This document shows, piece by piece, positions 26,316 through 38,291 of a stretch of DNA of 64,000 nt (the stretch's first letter is position 1; every line of letters begins with the position of its first letter). Where the stretch lies: NCBI GenBank assembly GCA_036583965.1, contig JAZBQD010000015.1, positions 90,135,809 to 90,199,808 of the forward strand, written 5' to 3'. A model generated the notes under the pieces. The model saw nothing but the letters and a program-made list of their open reading frames with translations, searched no databases and had not been told where the DNA came from. The position numbers and the translations under genes were made by a program. This DNA is from Prunella strophiata. Its lineage: Eukaryota > Chordata > Aves > Passeriformes > Prunellidae.

Positions 26316-29300
26316 AGCAAATAACCAAGAATTGAGCTGATCTTCAAGTGCTCTGTTAACTAAATTCCAGCCAAAGTTTTCAGGTATAAGACTGGTTATT
26401 TCACACAGCTGTGAAACAAGGAACAACTTGGGAATTATAAGAAATTCAGTGTGTTTCAACCATCTTACTAAGATTCTCAATACAACATGTTATTGTGAAA
26501 GCTGAAAGCATAGGAAATTATTCTAACCTTTGAAGAATATTTTGACTTGATGGGATATAAAAATAGTTTTACGACTATATTAAGTACAGCAGAACCACAT
26601 ATATTCAAAGAGAGCTGATTTCTACTATTGCAAACAATTATATTGTCTAGGCCACTGAAATATCACGTTGAAACACTTAGCTAGAAAAAGACATTGATTG
26701 GGTTTCTTGTTACAATAAGCATAAATCTAGAGTATTGCTACTGAAGCCAGAGTTCCTGTCTAGCAGTGCCAAAGCAGCACAAGTGTACCACTACCTTACC
26801 AAAATTCTTTAACTTCTCCTGTCTTGAAAGTTACAGCTGAGAAATAAAAATAAACCACTCCATAATCACACAGTAGAAATCCACAACAATGTCAACTTTT
26901 TATACTGAGAACTTGAAGGGCAAGCTTTGCTCAGCATGAAAACAAAGGCAGAAAAACCTATACTATACAGGAGGAGATACACAGAAAAGAAGACTCAGCA
27001 CATCCATTTCATATGTCAAGGCTTAGGTGTAGAAAGAATAAACATTTCTGATTCTTTTAAAAGCTTTGCAGCAAGCCCATGATCAGTCCTAAAACAGGAT
27101 GAATATAAAACCACTGAAACTGCATACTTAAAATAAACATGCAAGGTCAGTTGATCAAGAAAATACAGAAGGTGTTAAACCATGAACCAAGAAAAACACC
27201 TTCTCTTTCAAGCCAGAGATTTAGGAGGAAAGAGAAAAAAATGAGTTGGTGAGTAGTCATTGTAAAAAGTGAATGGCAACACAAAAACTTTAACATCTCG
27301 GCCTTAAAAAGATTTTACAGCACGGTCACTGGCATTTAGCAAAAGGGGAAAAAACCCATGTCACTGTAGAGCCATAAATAAATTGCTGAGACATCAACTG
27401 AGGTGAAGGCCTTTTTGAAGACTACAAAAAAGGCTGAAGGCTATAGCCTTGTCACATCAAAGCAGGGAAGGTCAGTTTCCTAGAACATGAACGAATAAAT
27501 GGTAAGTGAAGAAAAGGCATGAGGTAGTCTCTCACATGACTTTCTGACTGAGGGTACCAAGGGGCTTTAAAAAGGGATTTAATTCTTCGACAACTCTGAT
27601 GTCTCTTTGTTTGCTTCCTCCTTGAAACCTTCCACCTCTGACTTGTATTATTTACCCTTACCCACACTGACATCTGTCAGCTGGGCCCTCAGAGCAATTT
27701 AACTGCTATGTCCTCAACTGGCCAGTCATGCTCAAAAGGACACTACTGTTCCCCAAGTTCCTCAGCTATTCCCTGTGCACAAACACAGCTATTCACTTAC
27801 TACATTCATATGTGGCTTCTGCCACACTGTGCTTGATTCTCTGCTACAGATTTCCAGGAAGCAATCTCACAGCTGAGCAATCATGACTCCCAGTGCAATA
27901 AAGTGCCACACTTGGCTCCCTTCAACAGATAGTGCCTTCTCTACAGCATCTGGAGAACGAGCAAGGATGTTCTTTATATGAAACATGCATGCAGGAATGG
28001 ACCACCTACATACACCCTACAGACTGTATTTTTTAAGTTTTATTCTTTGTCCCTTTAAAACAGAAGCAAGCAGGAGAGCATTTAACAGCATTTGAAACAT
28101 GAAAAGCAGCAGATTTTATATGGTGCGCAGAAGTCACAGAAATGCAGATATTTTGCCTTACATAGCAAACCAGTTTGTGCTAAAACAGCTACAGAGTAAG
28201 TCAGTCTCAAAATGTACACTTAAAGCAAGTTTGCCAGTTTCAGTACTCACAGACCCTATAAATGAGATTCTATTCTTGATAGCTAGAATTGAAAATACAA
28301 GCCACTTTTGACTTACAGCCATAAGAACACAGTATAGTAGAAGATACTGGTGTTCTGGCAGAGGTATCTGATATGAAACTTCAAAATTAATAAGGAAGTC
28401 CCAATCATCCCACACAGTAAAATGGCATTCAGAAGCCTCCCATAAGCAAAACTGTACACAGTAAACTACTTTTGACTGTACAAGATAAGAGCTTCCCTTT
28501 AAACTTTTTAGAAAACATCTTTTTCTTCTGAAATTCCTTTCAAAATACTCTGGGACTGGTTGAGAATCCTCAAGTCCCAGATGCAGAGAGTTAATGTAGA
28601 GGTCTTTCTCTTTAGCTGTTATTATGCAGAATATAAGGATCCAAGTAAGGTTTTCAGCCTTTCCATGGAACAGGAGTCTCTATCAGTCTGTATCTATTTC
28701 ATGAGGATGATTCTGAAAATAAGCCTGTGAATGCCTATCTTCACTCAGATGAATAGGGACAGTGAAGTCCTGCAACACATGAAGGCATGTCTTCTAAACC
28801 AGGAAGGGGAAACAGGCTTATTGCAGTCACCATATACATATTTGCCTTGAGTCTTTCAAATAAAAGACAAGGCTGTAGTGAGACATACCTTCATAACTAC
28901 ATTCAAAGAACTGATCCAAGTCTGTCCTGTACAGCTCCCACTACCTGCATAGCCAAGTTTCTAGTGATACATGGAAACAGCACAGATCCCTCTCCCTAAG
29001 TCTGACTGAGATGAGCTTTCCAAGGTGGTGGAACCCAGCAGCATTCTTCACCAGTTTCCCACTCTCTGCAAAGGGGACTGTTTCATTTTCTACAGCATCA
29101 GGAAAGGGTATAACACAAACAGGACTTCTTCAACTGGGGTGCCCTGTGCTCTCCTCCTTTCAAACATTCAGGTCACTTAGCTCTCAGGTATTTGTGTAGA
29201 TCCAGAAGAACAGGGCTTCTGATTTTGTAAGCCCATGCACAGGGTGCAGAGTTCATCAGCAGCTGTAGGGCAAAATCATACACTTCTAAATGGAGGCCAA

Positions 29301-30432
29301 ACACTAATTCTGCTCTCACTGTAATCAAAGAAAAAAAAATCTTCATTGATTTCACACTGCTGCTGCCAGATTATACCCTTTCATTCTATTATCTGCCTCC
29401 TGTCTCCAAAAGTCTACCTATCACATTTGATAGTATCTCTGCACAGTTGTAAGGGCTGCAGAGACCTTTCTGGTGATTTTCAGACAGACATCTACAATGA
29501 ACACAGACAATCATCTACCCCTGAGTTAGGCCAAATGAGCTCTCCAATATTACTCAGGTATTGTATTGCTACCACAAGAAGTTGAGTCTAGGGCATGGAA
29601 AAGAGATTTTGAGATTTTATCAGTTTCCAAAAATGTTCTCAGGACTTTTGTCATAGCTTCACATTTTATTACCACAATCTTAATTTGGAATAACTAAGAG
29701 CACTAGCATAACTGCAAAATCACTAAATTCTAGATACCATGCTGATGATTGGCTTTCTAGAAATATCCAGCATAACACTAAATTTTGTGCATTTCAAAAC
29801 CTGAGGAAATCCCAAATCCATTATAAAAGACAAATATTCCAGTGCTTATCATCTAACATTAAATGTATTTGCAATACTTGACTTTTTGCAGAAATAGGAG
29901 AGGGTTTATGTAACAAATGCTACCAAACAAAAAGAAACACGTTTTGAAACACAGTAAAATAAAGTCTAACAGTTTCAAAACTGGAAGAGCCATGGGCCCT
30001 TCCCTTAAAAATTCCTGTTGTTTTAACAGAAAAGTCTGTACTACATTATTAAAAAACAAACTTGGATTTCACAAACCAAACTTTTATGAAATTTCTAACT
30101 TACTTTCTTTTTCATGTAATTAAATGCTGGAGGTTCTAGAACACCCCATATTCTGCTGCTGTAGTAGTGAGGACTCCCACTTGCACATAAAGGTCTGAAC
30201 CCTGCAGTTTTCACACAGCTACTGGTGAGATAAGCCCATTGCTGACTAGAACTTCTGCTGCAGTAAGAAAGTCACCATCTACACCAGGAAGTAACAGAAA
30301 TTAAATCAGAACTAATTTAAGGACACAGCAGAGAGGGGAATCACAAAGGTGCTTAAAACATTGGTTTGCCCTTCACCGTGTTTGGTGAACTGCGTTGCAG
30401 AGGCTTTTAATGAGGATTGATGACCAGCTGGG

Positions 30433-30467
30433 GTTAATGGCCCTCAGCTGCACCTCAGGCCATTAAC
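30433..30467. promoter_or_regulatory. Inverted homeodomain-like sites around an E-box, candidate enhancer core
   Basis: GTTAATGGCC (30,433-30,442) and its exact complement GGCCATTAAC (30,458-30,467) flank 15 bases containing a CAGCTG E-box at 30,445-30,450; a second CAGCTG lies just upstream at 30,425-30,430. TTAATGG/CCATTAA are homeodomain-type cores. Further TTAAT words lie close by. The arrangement suggests a transcription factor platform, but no function is shown. Confidence 0.35.
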
Positions 30468-33400
30468 TCCTCCCTATCAGTTATTAATCCCCAGGAAATA
30501 CCCTGTACCTCTCTCCTTATTGCTTAATCATAAGTAGCAAGAGATGATCAACCAGTCAGGATCCTCACGTGGTGTGAGCACTCCTGTCCCTGCCTCTTCA
30601 CACAGCATGTCTTGTGCTTTAGGACAAACTATTTAGATGTTACCACACTGAGGTCACAAAAGGATGAAGAAACACATGTGACAGTGAGAAAATAAACATT
30701 TTATCTGCTGACTGCATTTCACATTCCTTCTTTAGAATAAACATAATATTTATAGCTTGTATACTTCGTGAAATTACACAAATCTGTTTGCAATCCCACT
30801 GCTATTAGACTACTGGGGGCTCTTTTCTTTGCAGCTCTAGAGCATATGATGGGGCCAGTGCTCTTATTACAGCTGATTTTAAAGCAAGAAAGTAATCAAG
30901 CAGATGTTATCAAATTGTAGCCTGAGAAGTAAAAGCCCCGAGGTCAGACCAAGACACTGCACCCAAGAGGCCTGTGGAAGCACAGCTGGAACACAGGGCT
31001 GGAACACTGTGCTTTTCTTTGCAAAATGCACAGCCCAAAGGAGAGTCAGTCCATCCCTACCCCTGGCTTTTCCCCACCACTGAAACAGTGGTTTGGCCCA
31101 GTCTCAAACCCATATGCTAGCAGAAGATGATCAGAGAGTTTGTGCTTGGAGCTAACATAAAAGTGAGAACGCAGCCTTTATGTTTAAATTCTATTGTAGA
31201 GAAAGACTGCAGCAGAAATGGATTTGGCTGAAGAAGAGAAGTGAAATTTGTATGATACGACATCCTATGGGCAAAAATTATTTAGTCTTTCTTTACTATT
31301 CGCACCCCAGATTTGAAATTTTTGAGAACATGGCTATGAATCAAGACATGTATAAGTAACATCCTTTAATCCAGATGTGATGGGTTCCCCCACTCTGACA
31401 GATGACACACAAATACACTACGGAGTGATCTGAAGATCATCTATCTTGACTGCATCTTCAGTGAGAAATCCTATATGCTCACACAATGTCATTTTGTATC
31501 AACCTCACAGAAATAGCAAAAAAAGTTTACTTTTCTCTTTCATTCTTTACCTTTCCAGTTTATTTCAACTGTCCATGGCTTGTGGGGCACTAGCATTTTT
31601 TAAATAGATCAACAAATGGATCCTTGTGTCTGAGAAAACTTTCACAGGTAAAAGAAATTGTGACTTTCATCCTATGAACGCCAAGAAGATCATTGTCAAT
31701 AAATGCTTAAAAACATCTAGGAAACAGACAGTACCTCAATCCCCAAAGGCTACATGCTGTTGATTAATATTATGTTCTTTAAAGGGAATAAGATCACATT
31801 AAGCTTCAGATCAAAATATAGATCTTTCTAGGTCACATTTCCCAATGATCCATGGTGATATAAATTAAATCAATTGCATCTTTTATTTGTATACAATTCA
31901 TAAATTATGAATGTTCTGCTACCCTACTTAAATGCAATTATCTACAAACATATACAACGCTTTTTGAGCTCCTTCTGACAATGTCATACTCTTCTTAGTT
32001 ACGGGCAGGACACATTTTGCACATTCAGTAGAATAACATCCATTTAGAGAGTTAGAGCTAAAAATCAACATTTGTTCAATAAAAAGTTCTCCCAAGATGT
32101 GGGCGCTGTCAAAAATAACAGAAGAATCAAGAAAGAGATTGATCAAAGAGGTAGTATATCAAATTCCAGAACAGCTTGTTTAGGTCCTTATACCACCTCA
32201 GCTGTAACTTTTTCATCAACTTCAGTAGGCTTTGGATCAGGCTCCAAGTTGGAATGGAAGTTGATGATAAAAGTAGGAGTGTGCTGGCTGATGCCAACAG
32301 GCTTTGAATCAGTCCATTGTCATGAAAGCTGTTTACAATGTATGAATAAGTAATCCATGCTGTGCTATATACACTACTTCTCTGCTAAGGATAATTAAGC
32401 TAGTGTAGCTTATTGACTCACTGTTTTTACCATTTGCTCAGCCAACTGATGTATTGCTGAATATTTTCTAAAACAAATCTTTAAATATTTTTTAAACTGA
32501 AAATCAAAAGATTTTCATGGAGTTTATAAAAAAATACAATAGAAGCTCTCTTCCGCCTACATTAGTTTCTTAACCTAAGAGCCAAGTTAATCCTGATGAA
32601 ACATCTTTACATCAACTGCCCATTCTGTTTTACGGAATGTTTTTCCCTAATTAAATTAATCAGATTGTTCCTAATAATCAACAAAATAATTTATTAAGTG
32701 TGACTTTCTCATACAAAGAAAAAATTTAAAGATTTGTTTAATGTCATATCTATATACAGTACAAAACAAAATTATATTCAGTAAAGTTACTGATTTAATT
32801 CCTTTCCTTGGGAGTAGGTGAGAGAACTATGAATACATATGACAGTTCACTTTAATACTAAAAACACACATTGTAAGCAGGAACAAGTGTACATTTTTAA
32901 AGATCATTTGTGCAATGTGCTGGACTTATAATGTCAGATTCTGAACACTTCTGTTCCAATAAAGGATTTACAGAATATAAGGGACTTCAACACAGCTATT
33001 GTGCTTGCCTCTTAGAATAGGGATTAAATAAGCAGTTATACCCATCTTAAGCTTTTGCACATTTTTTTTTGTAAAATACATACTTAAACTCAACTAATCA
33101 CCAGAATGGGCTTCTGCAGAGATTAATGACTAAAATTTCTTGGTATATGTTATGGTATGGTGGCTCACAATGGTCTCTCCTGTCCTTGAAGGACATAAGT
33201 ACATTATGAAAACAGTACTACTGAGTAACAACTATAATATAAAGAAGCTTGTTTTCATGTCATTATAGTGATAATTCACACTTATGAGCTAATTGTTCAT
33301 GCAGTTTTCCATCAAACATATAATAAGGAAACACTGGATACAGTCCTTCAGAAAGGGTTGTTGAAAGGGTTTTGGTCACCAGCATTTGTAATTCACAAAT

Positions 33401-33744
33401 CACCCAACCTAGGAATTCGAGTTAGCAGCTTGAATGCAAAGACAGAAAATCAGGTCTAGAAAATAAGTCTGCCTGGAGTTCATGGCAGAAGACAGACACC
33501 AAGGCAGTTCAGCCCACTTAAGATCTTTGGACAATAATCTGTGTACCTGGGAATGATTCCTAACTGCCTGTTTAAGATGCTGCCTTATCCCATGTTCCAG
33601 CTCTGTATCAGGTCAGAATCAAGCACATACGATCTCTTGTCCCATTCTGCCCTCACTACTGCAAGAAGGAAACCTGACCTTCTGGGTGAGGAGACACCAC
33701 AGCTTGCTCCAACTAGACCTCTGATTTAGACAAATCAATCTTAT

Positions 33745-34195
33745 GGCTTGGAAACATGCCCCATTGTCACAGTATATGCCACAGCACATGTCACAGTTGA
33801 GATGGACATGACACACAGAATATCACCATACAATATCAGAAAGCATCAGCCCATACAGAGTAACACCATACCACTTGAGAAGGCTTCAAGCACTTACCCA
33901 TACAAAGTAACATCATTTCAGAGGGCTGTGTCTGCCTTTCTTGTTCTTTAGCCCAACCTTTTATGCCCCTCATGTTCATGCATTGTACCTCTGTGCCCTC
34001 TGTTCCCTTTGGTGGTTGGTCAGTGCACCTGGGCACTCCATGGCTCATTACCTTCAACACTGCTGACCTGCTTTTCACAGCTGTGGCCCATGGGAGATGA
34101 GGCTCTGCTGCAGCCCCACTCCCAATCACCACAAGCTGTGTGCCTACCCCCACAATATACTCACAGGTCAGTTAAATGCAGCCTTTCTCCTTAGA
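33745..34195 (-). mobile_element. Possible solo LTR or retroviral fragment, minus strand
   Basis: Composition changes from the flanks. On the minus strand there is a promoter-like box GGGGCATAAAAGG (TATA core 33,957-33,964), and downstream of it two copies of a roughly 47-bp unit. The wording (for example GACATGTGCTGTGGCATA, GGTGCACTGACCAACCACC) looks familiar from bird LTRs but I cannot name a family, and the ends are not resolved. The plus-strand CR1 begins immediately to its right. It could instead be some other repeat. Confidence 0.35.
33850..33916. repeat. Two imperfect copies of a 20-bp motif spaced 47 bp apart
   Basis: CCCATACAGAGTAACACCAT at 33,850-33,869 recurs as CCCATACAAAGTAACATCAT at 33,897-33,916 (18 of 20 identical). 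This suggests an internal tandem duplication inside the LTR-like segment. Confidence 0.75.
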
Positions 34196-34284
34196 AGTAC
34201 AGTCTACAGATAAAGTGTACCCTAAATTGGATCCCTTGGGTAAATGCTTGCAACTGGTTGGGATGGATCCAGTCTTTATAGGTA

Positions 34285-35140
34285 TGTCACACGTGAAGTA
34301 TGGGATATCATCCAGAGGGATCCAGACAAGCTCAAGAAGTGGCCCCACAGGAACCTTATGAAATTTAACAAGATAAAGTGGATGGTGCTGCACACAGGTT
34401 GGGGCAATCCCCTTTATCAGTACAGGCTGGGAGAGGAATGGATTGAGAGCAGCTCTGCCAAGAAGGGTTTGGGAGTGCTGGTGGATAAGAGGCCAGACAT
34501 GACCCAGCAGTGTGTACTCACAGCCCAGAAAGCCAATTCCATCCTGGGCTGCATCCAAAGCAGCATGGCCAGCAGGGTGAGGGAAGGGATTCTGCCCCTC
34601 TGCTCTGCTCTGGTGAGACCCCACCTGCAGTGCTGCATCCAGCTCTGGGGTCCCCAGCACAGGAACAACACTGACCCATTGGAGCAAGTCCAGAGGAGGC
34701 CAACAAGATGACCACAGGTATGGAGCTCCTTTCCTATGAGGAAAGGCTGAGAGGATTGGCCTTGTTCAGCCTGAGAAGAGAAAGCCTTGGTGTGACCTAA
34801 CTGTGGCCTTCCGGTACCTGAAGGGAGCCCACAGGAAAGACAGAGAGGGACTTTTTACAAGAGCATGTAGTGACACAACAATGGGGAATTTATTCAAACT
34901 GAAAGAAAGTAAGTTTAGATCAGATTTTAGGAGAAAAATCCTTACTGTGAGGGAATGAAGCACTGGAATAAGTTGCCCAGGGAAGTCATGGATGTTCCAT
35001 CTCTGGAAGTGCTCAAGGCCATGTTGGATGGGGCTCTGAGTAACCTGGTCCAGTGCAAGGTGTCCCTGCCCATGGCAGGGGGATTGGAACTAGATGATCT
35101 TTAAGGTCCCTTCTAACCTGAGCCATTCTATGATTCTATT
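34285..35140 (+). mobile_element. CR1 LINE, 5'-truncated, plus strand, ORF2 C-terminus plus 3' UTR
   Basis: The plus strand matches the remembered CR1 consensus almost end to end: RDPDKLKKW-HRNLMKFNK, then KGLGVLVDKRPDMTQQC, KANSILGCI, SALVRPHLQCCIQLWGPQ and LEQVQRRPT of ORF2. The frame is lost shortly after 34,700, but the DNA continues through the YEERLRG-like and ALFTRAC-like positions and the 3' UTR (GTGTCCCTGCCCATGGCAGG, GATGATCTTTAAGGTCCCTT). It ends at the diagnostic octamer repeat ATTCTATGATTCTATT (35,125-35,140). Only the last part of the element is present, as usual for CR1 reverse-transcription truncation. It encodes no complete protein and is not mobile. Confidence 0.9.
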
Positions 35141-35840
35141 AATATAATTGTTTACTAGGAGCAAAGACAAGGACAGATTCATCTCTGATTCTCTGAAATA
35201 CAGATCTTAAATTTGGTATTGCCTAATATTTTTCTATCATTCTATATATAGTGACAAAACAAAATACAACAGTAATATAAAGCAGCACTAGAAACAATAT
35301 CTATTTTCCACTACAAAACTTGCCTGCATTTTTAACACTAGAAATACAGATCTATATTCAATCCTTCAGAACCCAGCTTGCATTTTGAACATAAATTTGC
35401 TTCGCCTTACTCATGGGGAGAAGGAAGAAATCTAATCAAATTCTACTGAGTGTTTTCTCTGCTATAATTTAGTGGTAAAACTGGCAGGCTGCCTAACCAC
35501 GTCAAAAAAAGATACATTTGAAATGCTGTAACTATAAAATAACAAGGAAGCTTTTAGCCACATTCATGTAGTGGAGAGTATGAAAATGTTTACTTGTAAT
35601 GTTGTTAGCATATGAAAAGATTAATCTAACAGGAAAATACATTTTAAAGTTGTGAAATTGTCTTGCTTGGTGTATAAATATTTTATGTAAATAAAAGCGG
35701 ATTTGAGATTCATATAACATTTATATATTTTTAAAACTCAAGGCATAGCAACTGACTCTGCAAGGCATTTTTCAGTAATCCCCTCACTCTGCTATCTCCA
35801 CTAAGGCCTTTATTTGTTTATATTAGCTTTTCCCCTAATG

Positions 35841-35851
35841 AAGATGGCGCC
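35841..35851 (+). promoter_or_regulatory. YY1-type site fused to GGCGCC
   Basis: AAGATGGCGCC matches the YY1 core AAGATGGCG and includes a GGCGCC at 35,846-35,851, followed 9 bases later by GTCTG. CpG-bearing sites of this kind stand out in the surrounding AT-rich DNA. The spacing does not fit the N5 rule of BMP-SMAD elements. A single site is weak evidence. Confidence 0.3.
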
Positions 35852-38245
35852 GGTGGTTCTGTCTGGCTGAGCTGCTGACAGGACACCATCAACTTCCAGG
35901 GAAGGCATCACTGGGGGGAGCAGGCTGGTTTGCAGCTCAGTGGTTCTCATTGCAGGCTACGCTGAGAGAAAATTGATGCCAAAGACGTGGATAAGGAAAG
36001 GTGACTTTCCCTCAAGGTTGGGATTGGAGAATGCTGAGAAAATCGGGGTGACACATAGGGATGCTGATCTTAGTACTTCAAATGTCTGAGGTCATTTCCT
36101 CAGGTTGGGGGGTTTTATGCCACTTTTTTCAACAAGTTGTCACTGGAACACAAAAGTCATTTTAGATTGCTGAGGAATTGGAGACAGCTTCTCAATCGCA
36201 TGATAGAGAGGGGTAAAGGGGCCTAAACACAAATGAAAAAAACAGACTTTCTTTTTTATTCCAACTCGACCAGGGCTTATTTTTATCATTTTTTTGTTAT
36301 TTGGGACAATTTTTAAAGTGTCTTCCATTCAAGAAACAGAACATAATGGCCAGGCAGACTAATGGCCAACTAACAATACCAAGTAATTTTCATAAGATGC
36401 AGGCAGTTGCTATCACAACCATCACTCCTGCAATCTAAGAGTGGGATTACTTTGTGAAAGAATCACCACTTTCTACCAAATTTCAAAGCTTTTTCAAAAG
36501 TTACAGCAGACAAGGAACGTCTGAGTCAAGATTCAAAGAAAAGACAGACAATTTTACTGCTTCGGAGGCTCAAATTCACAATTTTCCAGAGAACAAAAAT
36601 GTGTCCATTAGAGAATCTACAAAATGACACATTTTCTCTGTAAGCCAGATAGCATTAAAGCCCAGCTGAAGAACAAAATAGTCTATATCTGGTTATTGGG
36701 AAATGTGGTGAGTTACTGCCTCTCAAATCATAATTATGGCACTAGAATTATTTTTATTAACTGTTGTTGAAAAAGGAAAACTTCCATGATCCATGTAGCT
36801 GATATAGTAAAAAACCAGTCATTCTAATTTAGGATTATAGTATAATTTTTTTCTCTATTGTCAAATCTAAATAAAATTGAAAGGGATAAACACAGTGAAG
36901 TTTATACAGTGATAAATATAATGAAGTCTGTGGATTTGTGTCACAAAGTTAATCAAATCAAAGGCATTAAATTCAAATCTAAATATAATTTCCTGGATGG
37001 AAACATAGCCAAGTCTACATGGTGCAAATTCATGGATCATTCTGCCATTGTAAATGCTTGTGAAATTTTGGGGTTGGGGAGGGGGATGGTGGGCTGATGC
37101 TAATATACACAAAGAACTGGATGGTTCAAGCACTTTGACACACCTACTCTGGGACCATTGGCTTCACCTCTCTCCTAACACAAAATCTGAAGCATTCTGC
37201 ATCAAGTTCCCAGTTGGGTTTTTTTAAAAGGCATTTATGTGAGCCAGTATTGAACACCAAGAGATTTCCTCTGAAATGGAAAATTACTCTTTTAAGCAGT
37301 AAAAAAGCATGGGTTTCAATTGGGACACAGACTCTGTATCATGAGAATGATAGCAGAATACCATCAAACAGAAAACTTAAAAATACCTTGAAGATTCCTA
37401 CAAAAATTTTACCAAAAGGCACATTGTTCCTTTACCAAAGAATTGTTCCTCATGGGGTGGATCTTAACACTTGAAGCAGCAAGAGATGAACAGCAACGAT
37501 TTCACCCAGTGACACACAATCTGAAAGCAGGGGGGAAGACAACCACCTAAACAAATAACCCAATTCCCAATTATGGAGCAGCATCACTCAAACCAAAGAT
37601 TGTTTTGTTATTAATCAGAATAAGAGAATCAACGATTAAGTAATACCTTTCTTTTAAATCTCAAATGCATTGAAGCAGTAGTAATTTATTTTTGTGTCAT
37701 TATTTCTCTTGAAACTATGCAAAATAACATTTCAAAATGCTGGTTTTCAAAAAAACATAACCATTAGGATAGTTGTTACATATTTAATTTCATGCTCCAC
37801 TCAGCATAAAGCAGTTGAGAGACTGCCAGCCAGAGCAAATTAAGTAACCGGTTAGATAATTTCCTGCTTAATTGAAAGCAGGTAGTTTTTAAAAGTAATA
37901 ATTGATTTTGTTTCTAATAAGCATGTAGCTATTTCTTGCTTTTTCTATTCTTGTTATTAAAGGAGATTGCACAAAACCTTTGTACACTGTTAATGGCAGG
38001 CACGGGAGGAAAAGAACTGGAGAACACTGTTTATTTAGTATTTCAGATGCTAATTGCAGCAAAAATAACAGCAGAATGGCACCCCAGTATTGGTCCTGTA
38101 TTTCAAGATCATTACTTCAGAATGTAATCCAGGTCAAAAGTTCTCATGTTCATGCTCTTCAAGGACAAGAAGTGAGCCAGCAATCTCAGCACAGTTCAAA
38201 GTGAAGAAGCATCAACTATCCTAGCAGACAACAACCAACCTCAGA

Positions 38246-38291
38246 GGGGGGGGGAAAAAAAAAAAAAAAAAAAAAACAAAAAGGGGGGGGG
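38246..38291. repeat. Compound homopolymer tract (G, A, then G)
   Basis: Nine G, then twenty-two A, a C, five A and nine G: a 46-base run that is purine except for one base. Likely polymorphic and hard to sequence. Confidence 0.85.

Larger units (their letters stand above)
24029..33744. other. Intergenic, no gene recognised
   Basis: Long gene-free stretch of ordinary AT-rich sequence. Notable only for the inverted repeats at 26,284-26,315 and 30,433-30,467, listed separately. Open frames are short and lack similarity or splice context. Confidence 0.6.

Noticed and set aside
33850..33916. Possible CRISPR-like spaced repeat
   Set aside because: Only two imperfect copies in a vertebrate LTR-like context; an internal duplication explains it.
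34244..34711. 155-codon plus-strand frame
   Set aside because: It is the C-terminal end of CR1 ORF2 inside a truncated retrotransposon, not a host gene.
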